DNA of 64,000 nucleotides from JBBATK01 sp040398805 (GTDB lineage Bacteria; Bacteroidota; Ignavibacteria; Kapaibacteriales; NICIL-2), in the NCBI GenBank assembly GCA_040398805.1, contig JBBATK010000001.1:186001-250000 (forward strand). The letters are read 5' to 3'. A model generated the notes under the pieces. The model did no database searches and was not told the origin of the DNA. It saw nothing but the letters and a program-made list of their open reading frames with translations. The position numbers and the translations under genes were made by a program. Of this stretch, positions 15,758 to 23,414 are shown piece by piece. The stretch's first letter is position 1. Each line of letters starts with the position of its first letter.

Positions 15758-17179
15758 CTACGACGAAACGAGGCGACCGATTCGTCGGGAAACGCGAAGG
15801 AGGCGCGCATCATCGTTATGCGTGGCTTGAAGCTGAAGTCCGATCGGGAACCCATCCGAGGTCGTCCCCGCAGGTATGCTGATCGCCGGGATGCCTGCCA
15901 GATTCGCAGAGACGGTGAAGAGGTCGTTCAGATACATCTCGAGCGGATCACGGGATTTTTCACCACGCTTGAAGGCAGCCGACGGCGTGGTTGGGAGAAC
16001 GAGCACATCGCATTGGGAGAAGATGGTCGCGTAGCCGTCGACGACCTTGCGCCGCGCCTGTTGGCCTTTCTTGTAGAAGGCATCATAATATCCGCTGGAG
16101 AGGACGAAGGTGCCGAGCATGATACGCCGTTGGACCTCCTCGCCGAATCCCTCTGAACGCGACCGCATGATCACATCGTCGGTATCATCGGTGAGAGGTG
16201 CCCGGTGGCCGTAGCGAACTCCATCGAAGCGGGCGAGATTTGCCGACGCCTCTGCCGTCGCGAGAATGTAGTACGTGGGAATCCATGCTTCTTTCCCGGA
16301 GAGGTCCACGGTCATCGTCCGCATGCCATTGCTTTCAATCGTTCGGATGCACGAGCGGTACGACGCAATGACATCCTCAGAGCAACCTTCCAGTAAGGAC
16401 TCATGGATGACGCCGACGGTGATCGTGTCATCATGATGATGCAGGGACGAAACCGAAGAATCGGGAGCAAGGGACGAAGACGTCGAGTCTTTCTCATCGT
16501 TACCACTGATGACATCGTACACGGCAGCGATGTCGTCGATGGTATGGGCGAACGGACCTATCTGATCGAGCGACGACGCGAATGCGACGAGACCATAGCG
16601 GGAAATGCGGCCATAGGTAGGCTTGTAGCCGATCACGCCGCAGAACGCAGCAGGTTGACGAATGGATCCTCCCGTGTCGGAACCAAGGGAGACGTGGCAC
16701 ATGCCATCGGCCACCGCTACAGCGGAGCCGCCCGAGGAACCGCCGGGTACATATTCCGGATCGAGTGGATGTCCGACGGGACCGAAGGCCGACGTCTCGT
16801 TCGAGCTGCCCATGGCGAATTCATCACAGTTCGTCTTGCCGATGATGATTGCGCCGTTGTCTCGAAGCTTGCGGACCACGGTTGCGTCGTAGACGGGAAC
16901 GAACTCGCCGAGCATCCGCGAGCCGCAGGTCAACGGAAGTCCTTGCACGGAGATGTTGTCCTTGATCGCTACCACCATTCCTTCCAGCGGACGTTCGGTA
17001 CCGTCGTCGAAACGGCGGTCGGACTCCATAGCGCACGCGCGGGCTTCGCTCGCATTCATGGCGAGGAAGACGTTCAGCTCGGAACGCTCATCTACGCGTC
17101 GAAGAAACGAATCCAGCTCTTCAACGGTAGTGGTTGCGTGGGATTTCCGGCGCTCAAGGAAAGACGAATAGGATTTCAT
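15758..17179 (-). CDS. gatA: Aspartyl/glutamyl-tRNA(Asn/Gln) amidotransferase subunit A
   Basis: The glutaminase subunit of GatCAB, which converts misacylated Glu-tRNA(Gln) and/or Asp-tRNA(Asn) to the cognate amides. It is an amidase-signature protein of 473 residues. The Ser-cisSer-Lys triad is intact: Lys73 in VAIKDN, Ser148 in GGSSGGS and Ser172 in GSDTGGSIRQPAAFCG, with spacing equal to that of characterised GatA proteins. GYKPTYGRISRYG and ASSLDQIGPF are also family motifs. gatB and gatC are not in the window. It is the last gene of the minus-strand run psd-pssA-purS-purQ-tat-tat-gatA, 49 bases after the second Tat gene. Confidence 0.96.
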   Translation of the reverse strand: MKSYSSFLERRKSHATTTVEELDSFLRRVDERSELNVFLAMNASEARACAMESDRRFDDGTERPLEGMVVAIKDNISVQGLPLTCGSRMLGEFVPVYDATVVRKLRDNGAIIIGKTNCDEFAMGSSNETSAFGPVGHPLDPEYVPGGSSGGSAVAVADGMCHVSLGSDTGGSIRQPAAFCGVIGYKPTYGRISRYGLVAFASSLDQIGPFAHTIDDIAAVYDVISGNDEKDSTSSSLAPDSSVSSLHHHDDTITVGVIHESLLEGCSEDVIASYRSCIRTIESNGMRTMTVDLSGKEAWIPTYYILATAEASANLARFDGVRYGHRAPLTDDTDDVIMRSRSEGFGEEVQRRIMLGTFVLSSGYYDAFYKKGQQARRKVVDGYATIFSQCDVLVLPTTPSAAFKRGEKSRDPLEMYLNDLFTVSANLAGIPAISIPAGTTSDGFPIGLQLQATHNDDARLLRVSRRIGRLVSS

Positions 17180-17228
17180 GGTCTGTAGAGGTCAGGAGTT
17201 ATGGTTGACGGCGGCATGGTGACGTGAT

Positions 17229-17588
17229 TTACCGTGCCACCGACCCTTGCGCGGGTTGGATGGTCACCATCGGTGCCTCGTGTTGCTCAGGTTCGGGAAG
17301 CATCGCCTCATCAACGATCGCATCCGGTTCCGGTACGAGCATGGCATCGACGGGACCGGCAGGACTCTCCGATATCGCACCACCATCCGGAGGATTCGCA
17401 GTCTGCTCGGCGACCTCCAACTCTGTGGACAGGTCACGAAGATGCTGTGTGAATTCGTCCTGTGCTTTACGGACTTTCCGCATACCGTTGCCAACCATGG
17501 AAGCGATTTCGGGAATCTTCTTCGGCCCGAACAGCAAGAGGATCGCAAGGACGATAAGGAGTATTTCGCCTCCGCCTACATCAAACAT
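17229..17588 (-). CDS. Sec-independent translocase protein, TatA/TatB family (long form)
   Basis: A 119-residue protein with the TatA/B layout: a short N-terminus, one membrane helix (about 8-20, EILLIVLAILLLFG), the FGP hinge with KKIPEI, an amphipathic helix to about residue 55, and an acidic, proline-rich tail. The longer tail and FGPKKIPEIA hinge fit a TatB-like role, but TatA and TatB cannot be separated safely by sequence in this group. It works with TatC, which is not in the window, in exporting folded proteins. A shorter paralogue lies 38 bases upstream. Confidence 0.85.
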   Translation of the reverse strand: MFDVGGGEILLIVLAILLLFGPKKIPEIASMVGNGMRKVRKAQDEFTQHLRDLSTELEVAEQTANPPDGGAISESPAGPVDAMLVPEPDAIVDEAMLPEPEQHEAPMVTIQPAQGSVAR

Positions 17589-17626
17589 GGACCGTTCTCC
17601 GGTGATCGTGGTGAATCATCGTTCGA

Positions 17627-17797
17627 TTACTCTTTCGGTGAGCCTTCGGTCGATTCGGACTTTCCATTCGCCGCGTCCTTGAATTCCCGCATGCCGGTAC
17701 CGAGTCCGCGCATGAGTTCAGGAATCTTTCTACCGCCGAAGAACAACAACAAGCCGAGTGCTATGATAAGCAATTCGGATCCGCCTATTCCAAACAT
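17627..17797 (-). CDS. tatA: Sec-independent translocase protein TatA-like (short form)
   Basis: A 56-residue ORF read directly from the minus strand. It begins MFGIGGSELLIIALGLLL, continues with FFGGRKIPELMRGLG (the FG hinge followed by the amphipathic helix) and ends with a short polar tail (EGSPKE). This is the minimal TatA form: one N-terminal membrane helix and an amphipathic helix that together form the protein-conducting oligomer. It resembles its 119-residue neighbour in the first 45 residues, so the two arose by duplication. It starts 51 bases after purQ in the same run of genes. Confidence 0.85.
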   Translation of the reverse strand: MFGIGGSELLIIALGLLLFFGGRKIPELMRGLGTGMREFKDAANGKSESTEGSPKE

Positions 17798-17848
17798 ATG
17801 AACCTCGAAAAATAGTGTGGTAGTATCACGATGATGGCATTTGCCATG

Positions 17849-18547
17849 TCACGCCGTCTGAAAATGCTGGGCCAGCGAATGAAAGACTCCCAGTCCATCC
17901 GTTCCGCCGAGTAGCGTGTCGCATACCCGCTCCGGGTGTGGCATCAGGCCCATGACATTGCCGTCCGCGGAAATGATGCCCGCGATGTTGTTCAGGGAAC
18001 CATTGGGATTCGACTGCCGATCGGCCACGCCGCTGCTGTTACAGTAACGGAACACGACGCGCTGGTTCGACTCCAGCTCATCGATGGTCCGTTGATCGGC
18101 GAAGTACGATCCTTCGCCATGAGCGATCGGCATGGTCACGAGCTCGTGCTGCGCATACGCCGTCGTGAACGCGGTCTTGTTATTCTCGACAAGCATATGG
18201 ACGGATGCGCAGGAAAACAATTGGCGCGTGTTCCTTGCAAGCGCACCGGGAAGGAGACCCGCTTCCGTCAGCACCTGGAATCCGTTGCAGATGCCCAGGA
18301 CGAATCCGCCATTGTTCGCGAAGTCGACCACCGCTCTCATGATGGGCGAGAAGCGGGCGATGGCTCCGCTGCGCAGATAGTCGCCGTAGGAGAATCCTCC
18401 GGGGAGAATCACACAATCGATATCCGACGGTATGGACGTTTCTTTGTGCCAAAGGAAACGCGACGAAGCGTGCGCGTTCATGGCAGTGGCATACAATGCG
18501 TCATTGTCGCAGTTCGAACCGGGGAAGACGACGACTCCGTAGTTCAT
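17849..18547 (-). CDS. purQ: Phosphoribosylformylglycinamidine synthase subunit PurQ
   Basis: The glutaminase subunit of FGAM synthase; it supplies ammonia to PurL in step four of purine synthesis. It is a class I amidotransferase of 232 residues. Catalytic Cys lies in VLGICNGFQVL; the His and Glu of the triad are in GLMPHPER near the C-terminus. FPGSNCDND at the start and GGFSYGDYLRSGAIARFSP are PurQ-specific. Its ATG overlaps the purS stop by four bases, consistent with stoichiometric production of the PurSQL complex. purL is not in the window. Confidence 0.96.
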   Translation of the reverse strand: MNYGVVVFPGSNCDNDALYATAMNAHASSRFLWHKETSIPSDIDCVILPGGFSYGDYLRSGAIARFSPIMRAVVDFANNGGFVLGICNGFQVLTEAGLLPGALARNTRQLFSCASVHMLVENNKTAFTTAYAQHELVTMPIAHGEGSYFADQRTIDELESNQRVVFRYCNSSGVADRQSNPNGSLNNIAGIISADGNVMGLMPHPERVCDTLLGGTDGLGVFHSLAQHFQTA

Positions 18548-18801
18548 GCGACCTCCTGAATCCGAATGTCGAAATCTTCCATGATCGGATTGGCGATGAG
18601 TTTCTCGCAGGACTCCTGGGCGATGCTCCGTGCGTGCCCTTCCGTTTCGGCCTCGACGGTGAAGGTGACATGCTTGCCCATGCGCACATGACCCACGGAG
18701 GTATAGCCCATGGTATGGAGTGCATGCTCCACCGTCTTACCTTGAACATCAAGGATACCGGACCGGAGCGTTACCGTGATCATCGCTGTGAATGTTTTCA
18801 T
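18544..18801 (-). CDS. purS: Phosphoribosylformylglycinamidine synthase subunit PurS
   Basis: An 85-residue small subunit that bridges PurQ and PurL in the three-part FGAM synthase. It shows the family pattern ITVTLRSGILDVQGKTVEHALHTMGY at the start (broken by no gaps) and an IRIQEV-type ending. The ATG at 18801 gives the standard length; an upstream in-frame start at 18840 adds residues with no similarity. The presence of PurS shows that the organism uses a short PurL. The gene overlaps purQ by four bases and follows pssA by 62. Confidence 0.93.
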   Translation of the reverse strand: MKTFTAMITVTLRSGILDVQGKTVEHALHTMGYTSVGHVRMGKHVTFTVEAETEGHARSIAQESCEKLIANPIMEDFDIRIQEVA

Positions 18802-18863
18802 AATGGGAACGTGTAATCGTGATACCGTGCCGTCAACCATCGACCACCTTGTCGATAGATCGA

Positions 18864-19667
18864 CTATTCTTCATTCGGATAGAAAATCTCGTCTTCCTCA
18901 TCCGTGCCTTCCACTTCCTCGTCAACCGACGTCCGTCCGCGGGCGACGTCCACAAAATAGCGGATGGCACCCACAAGGATGTAACCGACCATGATGGGAA
19001 AAACCGCCAGACCGCTCGTAAGGATGGATGCGAAGAGTCCGGCGAACGAGACGACGAACAAAACCGGATGCTCTTTGATACTGCGTTTCGAGGGACGCGG
19101 CAGGTTCTCGTACCGGATGGTACTGACCATAGCGCCGGACACGACGAAGGTGACGATATAGACCCACAGTTCACTGCCACCGGGAAGGTAGGGAGCGTTC
19201 TGAGGACTTAAAAGGAAATACGTGACGAAGGAAACGATGGTCAAGGCACCCGCCGGAATCGGCATGCCACGGAAGTACTCCTTGTCCTCCAGGGATGCCG
19301 TTCCCGCATTGAAGCGGGCAAGACGGAATACGCCTGCCATAGCCGGCAGAGAGGCAAGCAGGATCCCTGACTGCGGATGATGCTGATAGAACGTCTGATA
19401 CAGCAAGAAAGAAGGAGCGACACCGAACGAGACGGCGTCACACAGGGAGTCCAGTTCCACACCAAGCTCGCTTGCCGACCGCGTCAGCCGCGCCATGATG
19501 CCATCGAGCATGTCGAAGATGCCGGCAGCAAAGATGAGACCCGTCCCACGAGGGAAGTCCCCTTGTGAATACGCTACAATGGCCGAGAATCCGCAAAAGA
19601 GGTTCGCCAGGGTGAACAGGTTGGGAATGACCGAACGTGTACGTCGAAAAACCACGTGTGACCTCAT
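18864..19667 (-). CDS. pssA: CDP-diacylglycerol--serine O-phosphatidyltransferase
   Basis: Makes phosphatidylserine from CDP-diacylglycerol and L-serine in the inner membrane. The 267-residue multi-pass protein carries the CDP-alcohol phosphatidyltransferase signature D-G-x2-A-R-x8-G-x3-D-x3-D in MLDGIMARLTRSASELG followed by VELDSLCD. IPNLFTLANLFCGF at the N-terminus and the location of the motif after the second helix mark the PssA type II group. The tail is acidic. The start codon at 19667 sits one base from the end of psd, so the two enzymes that together make phosphatidylethanolamine are encoded side by side. Confidence 0.94.
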   Translation of the reverse strand: MRSHVVFRRTRSVIPNLFTLANLFCGFSAIVAYSQGDFPRGTGLIFAAGIFDMLDGIMARLTRSASELGVELDSLCDAVSFGVAPSFLLYQTFYQHHPQSGILLASLPAMAGVFRLARFNAGTASLEDKEYFRGMPIPAGALTIVSFVTYFLLSPQNAPYLPGGSELWVYIVTFVVSGAMVSTIRYENLPRPSKRSIKEHPVLFVVSFAGLFASILTSGLAVFPIMVGYILVGAIRYFVDVARGRTSVDEEVEGTDEEDEIFYPNEE

Positions 19668-19668
19668 G

Positions 19669-20328
19669 TTACGGTAAACGACCCAACAGGGTTTCAGCAG
19701 CCCGGACGACCTGGCCTTCTTTGACGAGCACCGTCGAACCCGGCGGGAGGATGACATCCATTCGGGAACCGAACTTCATCATGCCGAAACGCGTTCCCGC
19801 CGTGACAGAATCACCGGTTTTCGTCTCGTAGACGATGCGTCGGGCAAGATATCCCGTGATCTGTTTGAACAGCACTTTTCCGTGGGCGTTCTCCACGCCG
19901 ATCATGCTGCGTTCGTTGAGTTCGGAGGACTTCGGATGCCACGCCACAAGGTAATCGCCTTGCACATACCTGACATGCGTGATCTCACCTGACATCGGGT
20001 ACCTGTTCACATGAACATTCAACGGCGAGAGGAAAATGCTCACTTGGGTGCCCGGTCCATGGAGGAATTCGTTGTCCTCGACGGGCGTGATCTGAACGAC
20101 CTTTCCGTCGGCGGGACATACAACCACCTCGGGATGATTCACCGCCTCGGGATGTACGACACGTTCGGGATCCCGAAAAAACCAGAGACTCAAAAGCAGG
20201 AGCATGAATCCTATGACCAGCAGGGGATAGGTGATCCACGGACGTGAAACGAAGACGGCGATGACGATGATGACCGCACTGCAACCGATGAGGATGAGGA
20301 GATTATCGATGCCGTACTTGGAGAACAT
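19669..20328 (-). CDS. psd: Phosphatidylserine decarboxylase (small, archaeal-type)
   Basis: Converts phosphatidylserine to phosphatidylethanolamine. The proenzyme of 219 residues has two N-terminal membrane helices (about 14-30 and 33-51), WFFRDPER, VVCPADGKVV, VSIFLSPLNVHVNRYP (catalytic His) and MMKFGSRMDV, where self-cleavage between Gly and Ser creates the pyruvoyl group. This is the short type common in Bacteroidota and archaea rather than the E. coli type with an LGST site. The ATG at 20328 starts the normal N-terminus. It is the first gene of the long minus-strand run. Confidence 0.95.
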   Translation of the reverse strand: MFSKYGIDNLLILIGCSAVIIVIAVFVSRPWITYPLLVIGFMLLLLSLWFFRDPERVVHPEAVNHPEVVVCPADGKVVQITPVEDNEFLHGPGTQVSIFLSPLNVHVNRYPMSGEITHVRYVQGDYLVAWHPKSSELNERSMIGVENAHGKVLFKQITGYLARRIVYETKTGDSVTAGTRFGMMKFGSRMDVILPPGSTVLVKEGQVVRAAETLLGRLP

Positions 20329-20502
20329 ATCGAGGGGGCGAAATGGGTGTTCGTGGTGATGGAATTGGACGGCAGACAACTTTTCCACAGCTACGCCGCT
20401 CCAACTGTCAACCACTGAAGTGATGCGTATCTTGCGCCTACGAAGTTAGGAAATACCGCACTTTAGCGTTCAGGGTTTTTATCCTCATTGGAGTCTCGCA
20501 CT

Positions 20503-21624
20503 ATGAAGTTCACGATTGCGTTATCAGAGTTTTCCCGTTCCCTGCAACAGATTCTTCCGGCTATTCCGCCGAAGTCCACCCTGTATGTCCTGGAGCACGT
20601 CCACTGCTCGCTGAACAACGGCGTGTTATCATTGCTTGCTACCGATCAGGAGCTGTCCATCTCGACATCGATGAGCGTGATGAGTTCCGAAGGCGGTGAA
20701 GTGCTCATACCTGCCCGTAAGCTTCATGAACTCGTCCGCTCGCTCGGACAGGACGGCATGATCGATGTCAGCGTCGATGCCACATCGTTTCAAGTGACGC
20801 TCAGAACGAGTTTTGGCGAGTACTTCATCAAGGGAATGGATGTGGCCGAGTTCCCCGTCTTGCCGGAATTCCCGCAAGGCACCTCGGTCACCCTTTCGAA
20901 GGCTGCAGTGCAGAGGATTGCCAACAAGACGACGTTCGCGGTGTCGACGGAGGAGTATCGACCGGCAATGACAGGAGTCTACTTCGAATTCAACGCCAAT
21001 GAACTCATCTCTGTCGCGACGGATGGATACCGTCTCGTGAAGTTGACGACATCGGCAGATGGACAGAAGTTTCCCGAAAATCTCCATGCGATCATCCCTG
21101 CACGGACGGTGAATCTGCTGGCGAAAGCCGATTCGGATGTCGTTCTGGCTATTAACAAGACGCACGCGCAGTTCACGAATGATGTCACGACCATCACCAC
21201 GCGCCTCATCGATGAGAAGTTCCCGAGTTATGATAACGTCATTCCCAAGGACAACGACAAGGTGTGTCTGGTGAAGCAGTCGGAGCTGCTTTCGGCCATC
21301 CGTCGGGTCTCGCTGTTCACGAGCGCGGTATCCCCGCAGGTGCGATTCTCTCTGAAGGAGGATCTCATGAATGTGAGCGCTGAAGACAGTGAATCCGGAA
21401 ACAAGGCGAAGGAAGTCGTGGCATCGGAGTTCGCTGCGGAGCCGATGGACATAGGATTCAACTACAAGTACATCGAAGAGTCGTTGCAGCACATCACCTC
21501 GGACGACATGGAAGATGGCATGATCAATCTGTTGCTCAGTGCTCCGACGCGTGCCGTCCTCATCAAGCCGAAATCAGAGAAGGATACGCTTCTCATGCTC
21601 GTCATGCCGATGAGAATCTCGTAA
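20503..21624 (+). CDS. dnaN: DNA polymerase III sliding clamp (beta subunit)
   Basis: The ring-shaped processivity factor of the replicative polymerase. The 373-residue protein starts MKFTIALSEFSRSLQQILPAI and ends with the standard LLMLVMPMRIS strand that forms part of the peptide-binding pocket (the usual ending is PMRL). Three clamp domains of about 120 residues each are evident from the repeated pattern; VYFEFNANELISVATDGYRL marks the middle domain. dnaA, recF and gyrB, the usual partners, are absent here, so the clamp gene is separated from them. A single DnaA-box-like sequence lies upstream, but not enough to call an origin. A terminator follows. Confidence 0.96.
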   Translation: MKFTIALSEFSRSLQQILPAIPPKSTLYVLEHVHCSLNNGVLSLLATDQELSISTSMSVMSSEGGEVLIPARKLHELVRSLGQDGMIDVSVDATSFQVTLRTSFGEYFIKGMDVAEFPVLPEFPQGTSVTLSKAAVQRIANKTTFAVSTEEYRPAMTGVYFEFNANELISVATDGYRLVKLTTSADGQKFPENLHAIIPARTVNLLAKADSDVVLAINKTHAQFTNDVTTITTRLIDEKFPSYDNVIPKDNDKVCLVKQSELLSAIRRVSLFTSAVSPQVRFSLKEDLMNVSAEDSESGNKAKEVVASEFAAEPMDIGFNYKYIEESLQHITSDDMEDGMINLLLSAPTRAVLIKPKSEKDTLLMLVMPMRIS

Positions 21625-21641
21625 GGCACGTGGAAGACGAC

Positions 21642-21677
21642 GGGAAAAACTAAAGGAAATACAAAAGGAAAAACAAA
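21642..21677 (+). repeat. Three imperfect tandem 12-base repeats after dnaN
   Basis: GGGAAAAACTAA, AGGAAATACAAA and AGGAAAAACAAA follow one another directly. The last copy runs into the stem of the terminator. The unit is purine-rich on the plus strand. Confidence 0.55.
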
Positions 21678-21701
21678 AGCCGACCCATGGGGCCGGCTTT
21701 T
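21675..21701. terminator. Intrinsic terminator between dnaN and the converging aldehyde dehydrogenase gene
   Basis: AAAAGCCG and CGGCTTTT pair, with a mismatch and then CCC/GGG around a 3-base loop. Runs of A before and T after make it usable from both directions, which fits the two converging genes. Confidence 0.75.
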
Positions 21702-21801
21702 CTGTTTGTGTTCGAACGTCTTCTGCAGTTGATAAGTACCTGACTCGTTGCTTGGGTAGCGTCCGACTGCCGACGGCGGACGATCTGGTGGTCGCAACGG
21801 T

Positions 21802-23286
21802 CTATTCGTAGTTATCGATCTGTGCGCGCTGCAGAGCTCCGCTGTAGTCGATGTAGACGGACTTCCATTCGGTGAAGATATCGAACACGGTCCAGCCGCC
21901 CTCGCGATGACCGTTGCCCGTACCCTTGATGCCGCCGAACGGCATATGCGCTTCAGCACCGATGGTGGGTGCGTTTATGTACGTGATTCCTGCCTCGATA
22001 TCACGGATAGCTGCGAACGCGTTGTTGATGTTCGCCGTGTAGAGGGAGGAGGACAGGCCGTACTGACAGTCGTTGGCGAGGTGCAGGGCATGTTCGAACG
22101 AATCGGCTTTGGAGATGGCAAGCACCGGACCGAACACTTCCTCGCGGAAGAGGGTCATCGACGGAGTCACGTCGATGAAGATCGTGGGAGCGATGAAGTT
22201 GCCCTTGCCAAGGTCGTTCTCCACGATGCGGTCACCGCCCAAAACGCAGGTAGCGCCCTCTTCCTTCGCCGTGCGAATGAAGTCGAGGATTTTGGCGCAT
22301 TGACGGGAATTGATAACGGGTCCGACATCCGTCCCCTCGGCCAGTCCGGATCCGAGGCGAAGCTTCGAAGCACGGGTGAGCAGTTTGTTGATGACGGAGT
22401 CGTAGACATCCGCGTGAACGATAGCGCGCGACGTGGCCGTGCACCGCTGTCCGGTCGTACCGAAAGCACCCCAGAGGATTCCGTCGACAGCCAGGTCCAG
22501 GTCGGCATCGTCCATGACGATGACGGCGTTCTTTCCACCCATTTCCAGAGATACCTTCTTGTTCAGCGTTCCGCAGCGGGATGCGATGTGTTTGCCTGTG
22601 GCGGTGGAGCCGGTGAAGCCCACGACGCGGACGTCCGGATGCTCGACGATTTCTGCACCGCACTCGCCTTTGCCGTGAACGACGTTGAAGACACCGGGGG
22701 GAAGACCCGCCTCTTCCATGATTTCTGCAAAGATGTTCGCGGAGTGAGGAGCATCCTCCGAAGGCTTCCATACCACCGTATTACCACATGCCAACGCCGG
22801 AAGGATCTTCCATGAAGGAACAGCGATGGGGAAGTTCCACGCCGTAATGATACCGCAGACACCGATGGGCATGCGAAACGAAAGGTTCATCTTGTTGGCG
22901 AGTTCGCTCGGGGTATTGTACCCGAACAACCGTCGCGTTTCCGTTGCTGAATAGTAGGCCGTATCGATCGCTTCCTGGATATCGCCCTTGGTTTCGAAAA
23001 CGGGTTTGCCCATTTCGCGCGTCATGACCGCAGCGAGCTCATCCTTGCGTCGAAGGAAAATGTCGCCCGCCTTGCGAAGAATGTCGCCACGTTTCGGTGC
23101 AGGCATCAATCTCCATGACTTGTACGCTTCGGATGCGGCACGAACGGCCGCATCGACATCGTTCTTGTCTGATACGGGGAAATGGCCGATGACGTCAGAA
23201 CCATCCGCCGGATTCGCATTCTCGAAAAACGAGCCTGATGCCGACGGAATCCAGGTTCCATTGATGTAGTTATGAAAGGTCGTCAT
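21802..23286 (-). CDS. NAD(P)-dependent aldehyde dehydrogenase
   Basis: Oxidises an aldehyde to the acid. The 494-residue protein has GIITAWNFPIAVPSWK and the adjacent WKPSE (cofactor binding), GFTGSTATGK, VSLEMGGKNAVIV with the general-base Glu, and GTTGQRCTATSR with the catalytic Cys. The GQRCTA form and the ending GGIKGTGNGHREGG resemble the antiquitin (ALDH7) and ketoglutaric semialdehyde groups, but the substrate cannot be fixed. The ATG at 23286 begins the family sequence. A TATTTTTG promoter element lies 47 bases upstream. The gene stands alone; a role in amino acid or aldehyde detoxification is inference. Confidence 0.9.
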   Translation of the reverse strand: MTTFHNYINGTWIPSASGSFFENANPADGSDVIGHFPVSDKNDVDAAVRAASEAYKSWRLMPAPKRGDILRKAGDIFLRRKDELAAVMTREMGKPVFETKGDIQEAIDTAYYSATETRRLFGYNTPSELANKMNLSFRMPIGVCGIITAWNFPIAVPSWKILPALACGNTVVWKPSEDAPHSANIFAEIMEEAGLPPGVFNVVHGKGECGAEIVEHPDVRVVGFTGSTATGKHIASRCGTLNKKVSLEMGGKNAVIVMDDADLDLAVDGILWGAFGTTGQRCTATSRAIVHADVYDSVINKLLTRASKLRLGSGLAEGTDVGPVINSRQCAKILDFIRTAKEEGATCVLGGDRIVENDLGKGNFIAPTIFIDVTPSMTLFREEVFGPVLAISKADSFEHALHLANDCQYGLSSSLYTANINNAFAAIRDIEAGITYINAPTIGAEAHMPFGGIKGTGNGHREGGWTVFDIFTEWKSVYIDYSGALQRAQIDNYE

Positions 23287-23333
23287 GGTGGTCCTTTGAT
23301 CTGTGAGTAAAGTGTCGTGTTGAAGAATGACGT

Positions 23334-23341
23334 CAAAAATA
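23334..23341 (-). promoter_or_regulatory. Putative -7 element (TATTTTTG) of the aldehyde dehydrogenase gene
   Basis: A perfect TAnnTTTG match on the minus strand, 47 bases from the start codon. It is divergent from the bshC promoter 39 bases away, which carries the same octamer. Confidence 0.55.
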
Positions 23342-23380
23342 GGCACGGAGTCGCTGACCGACGGACGAGCCGGGGAACGC

Positions 23381-23388
23381 TATTTTTG
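23381..23388 (+). promoter_or_regulatory. Putative -7 element (TATTTTTG) of bshC
   Basis: A perfect TAnnTTTG match 26 bases before the bshC ATG, at a distance seen repeatedly in this window. Confidence 0.55.
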
Positions 23389-23414
23389 CCAACCACTAAC
23401 GTGTTGTTCCGCGT

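Noticed and set aside
20381..20390. A DnaA-box-like TTTTCCACA upstream of dnaN
   Set aside because: It is a single copy with one mismatch, without an AT-rich unwinding region or a dnaA gene. Not enough for a replication origin.
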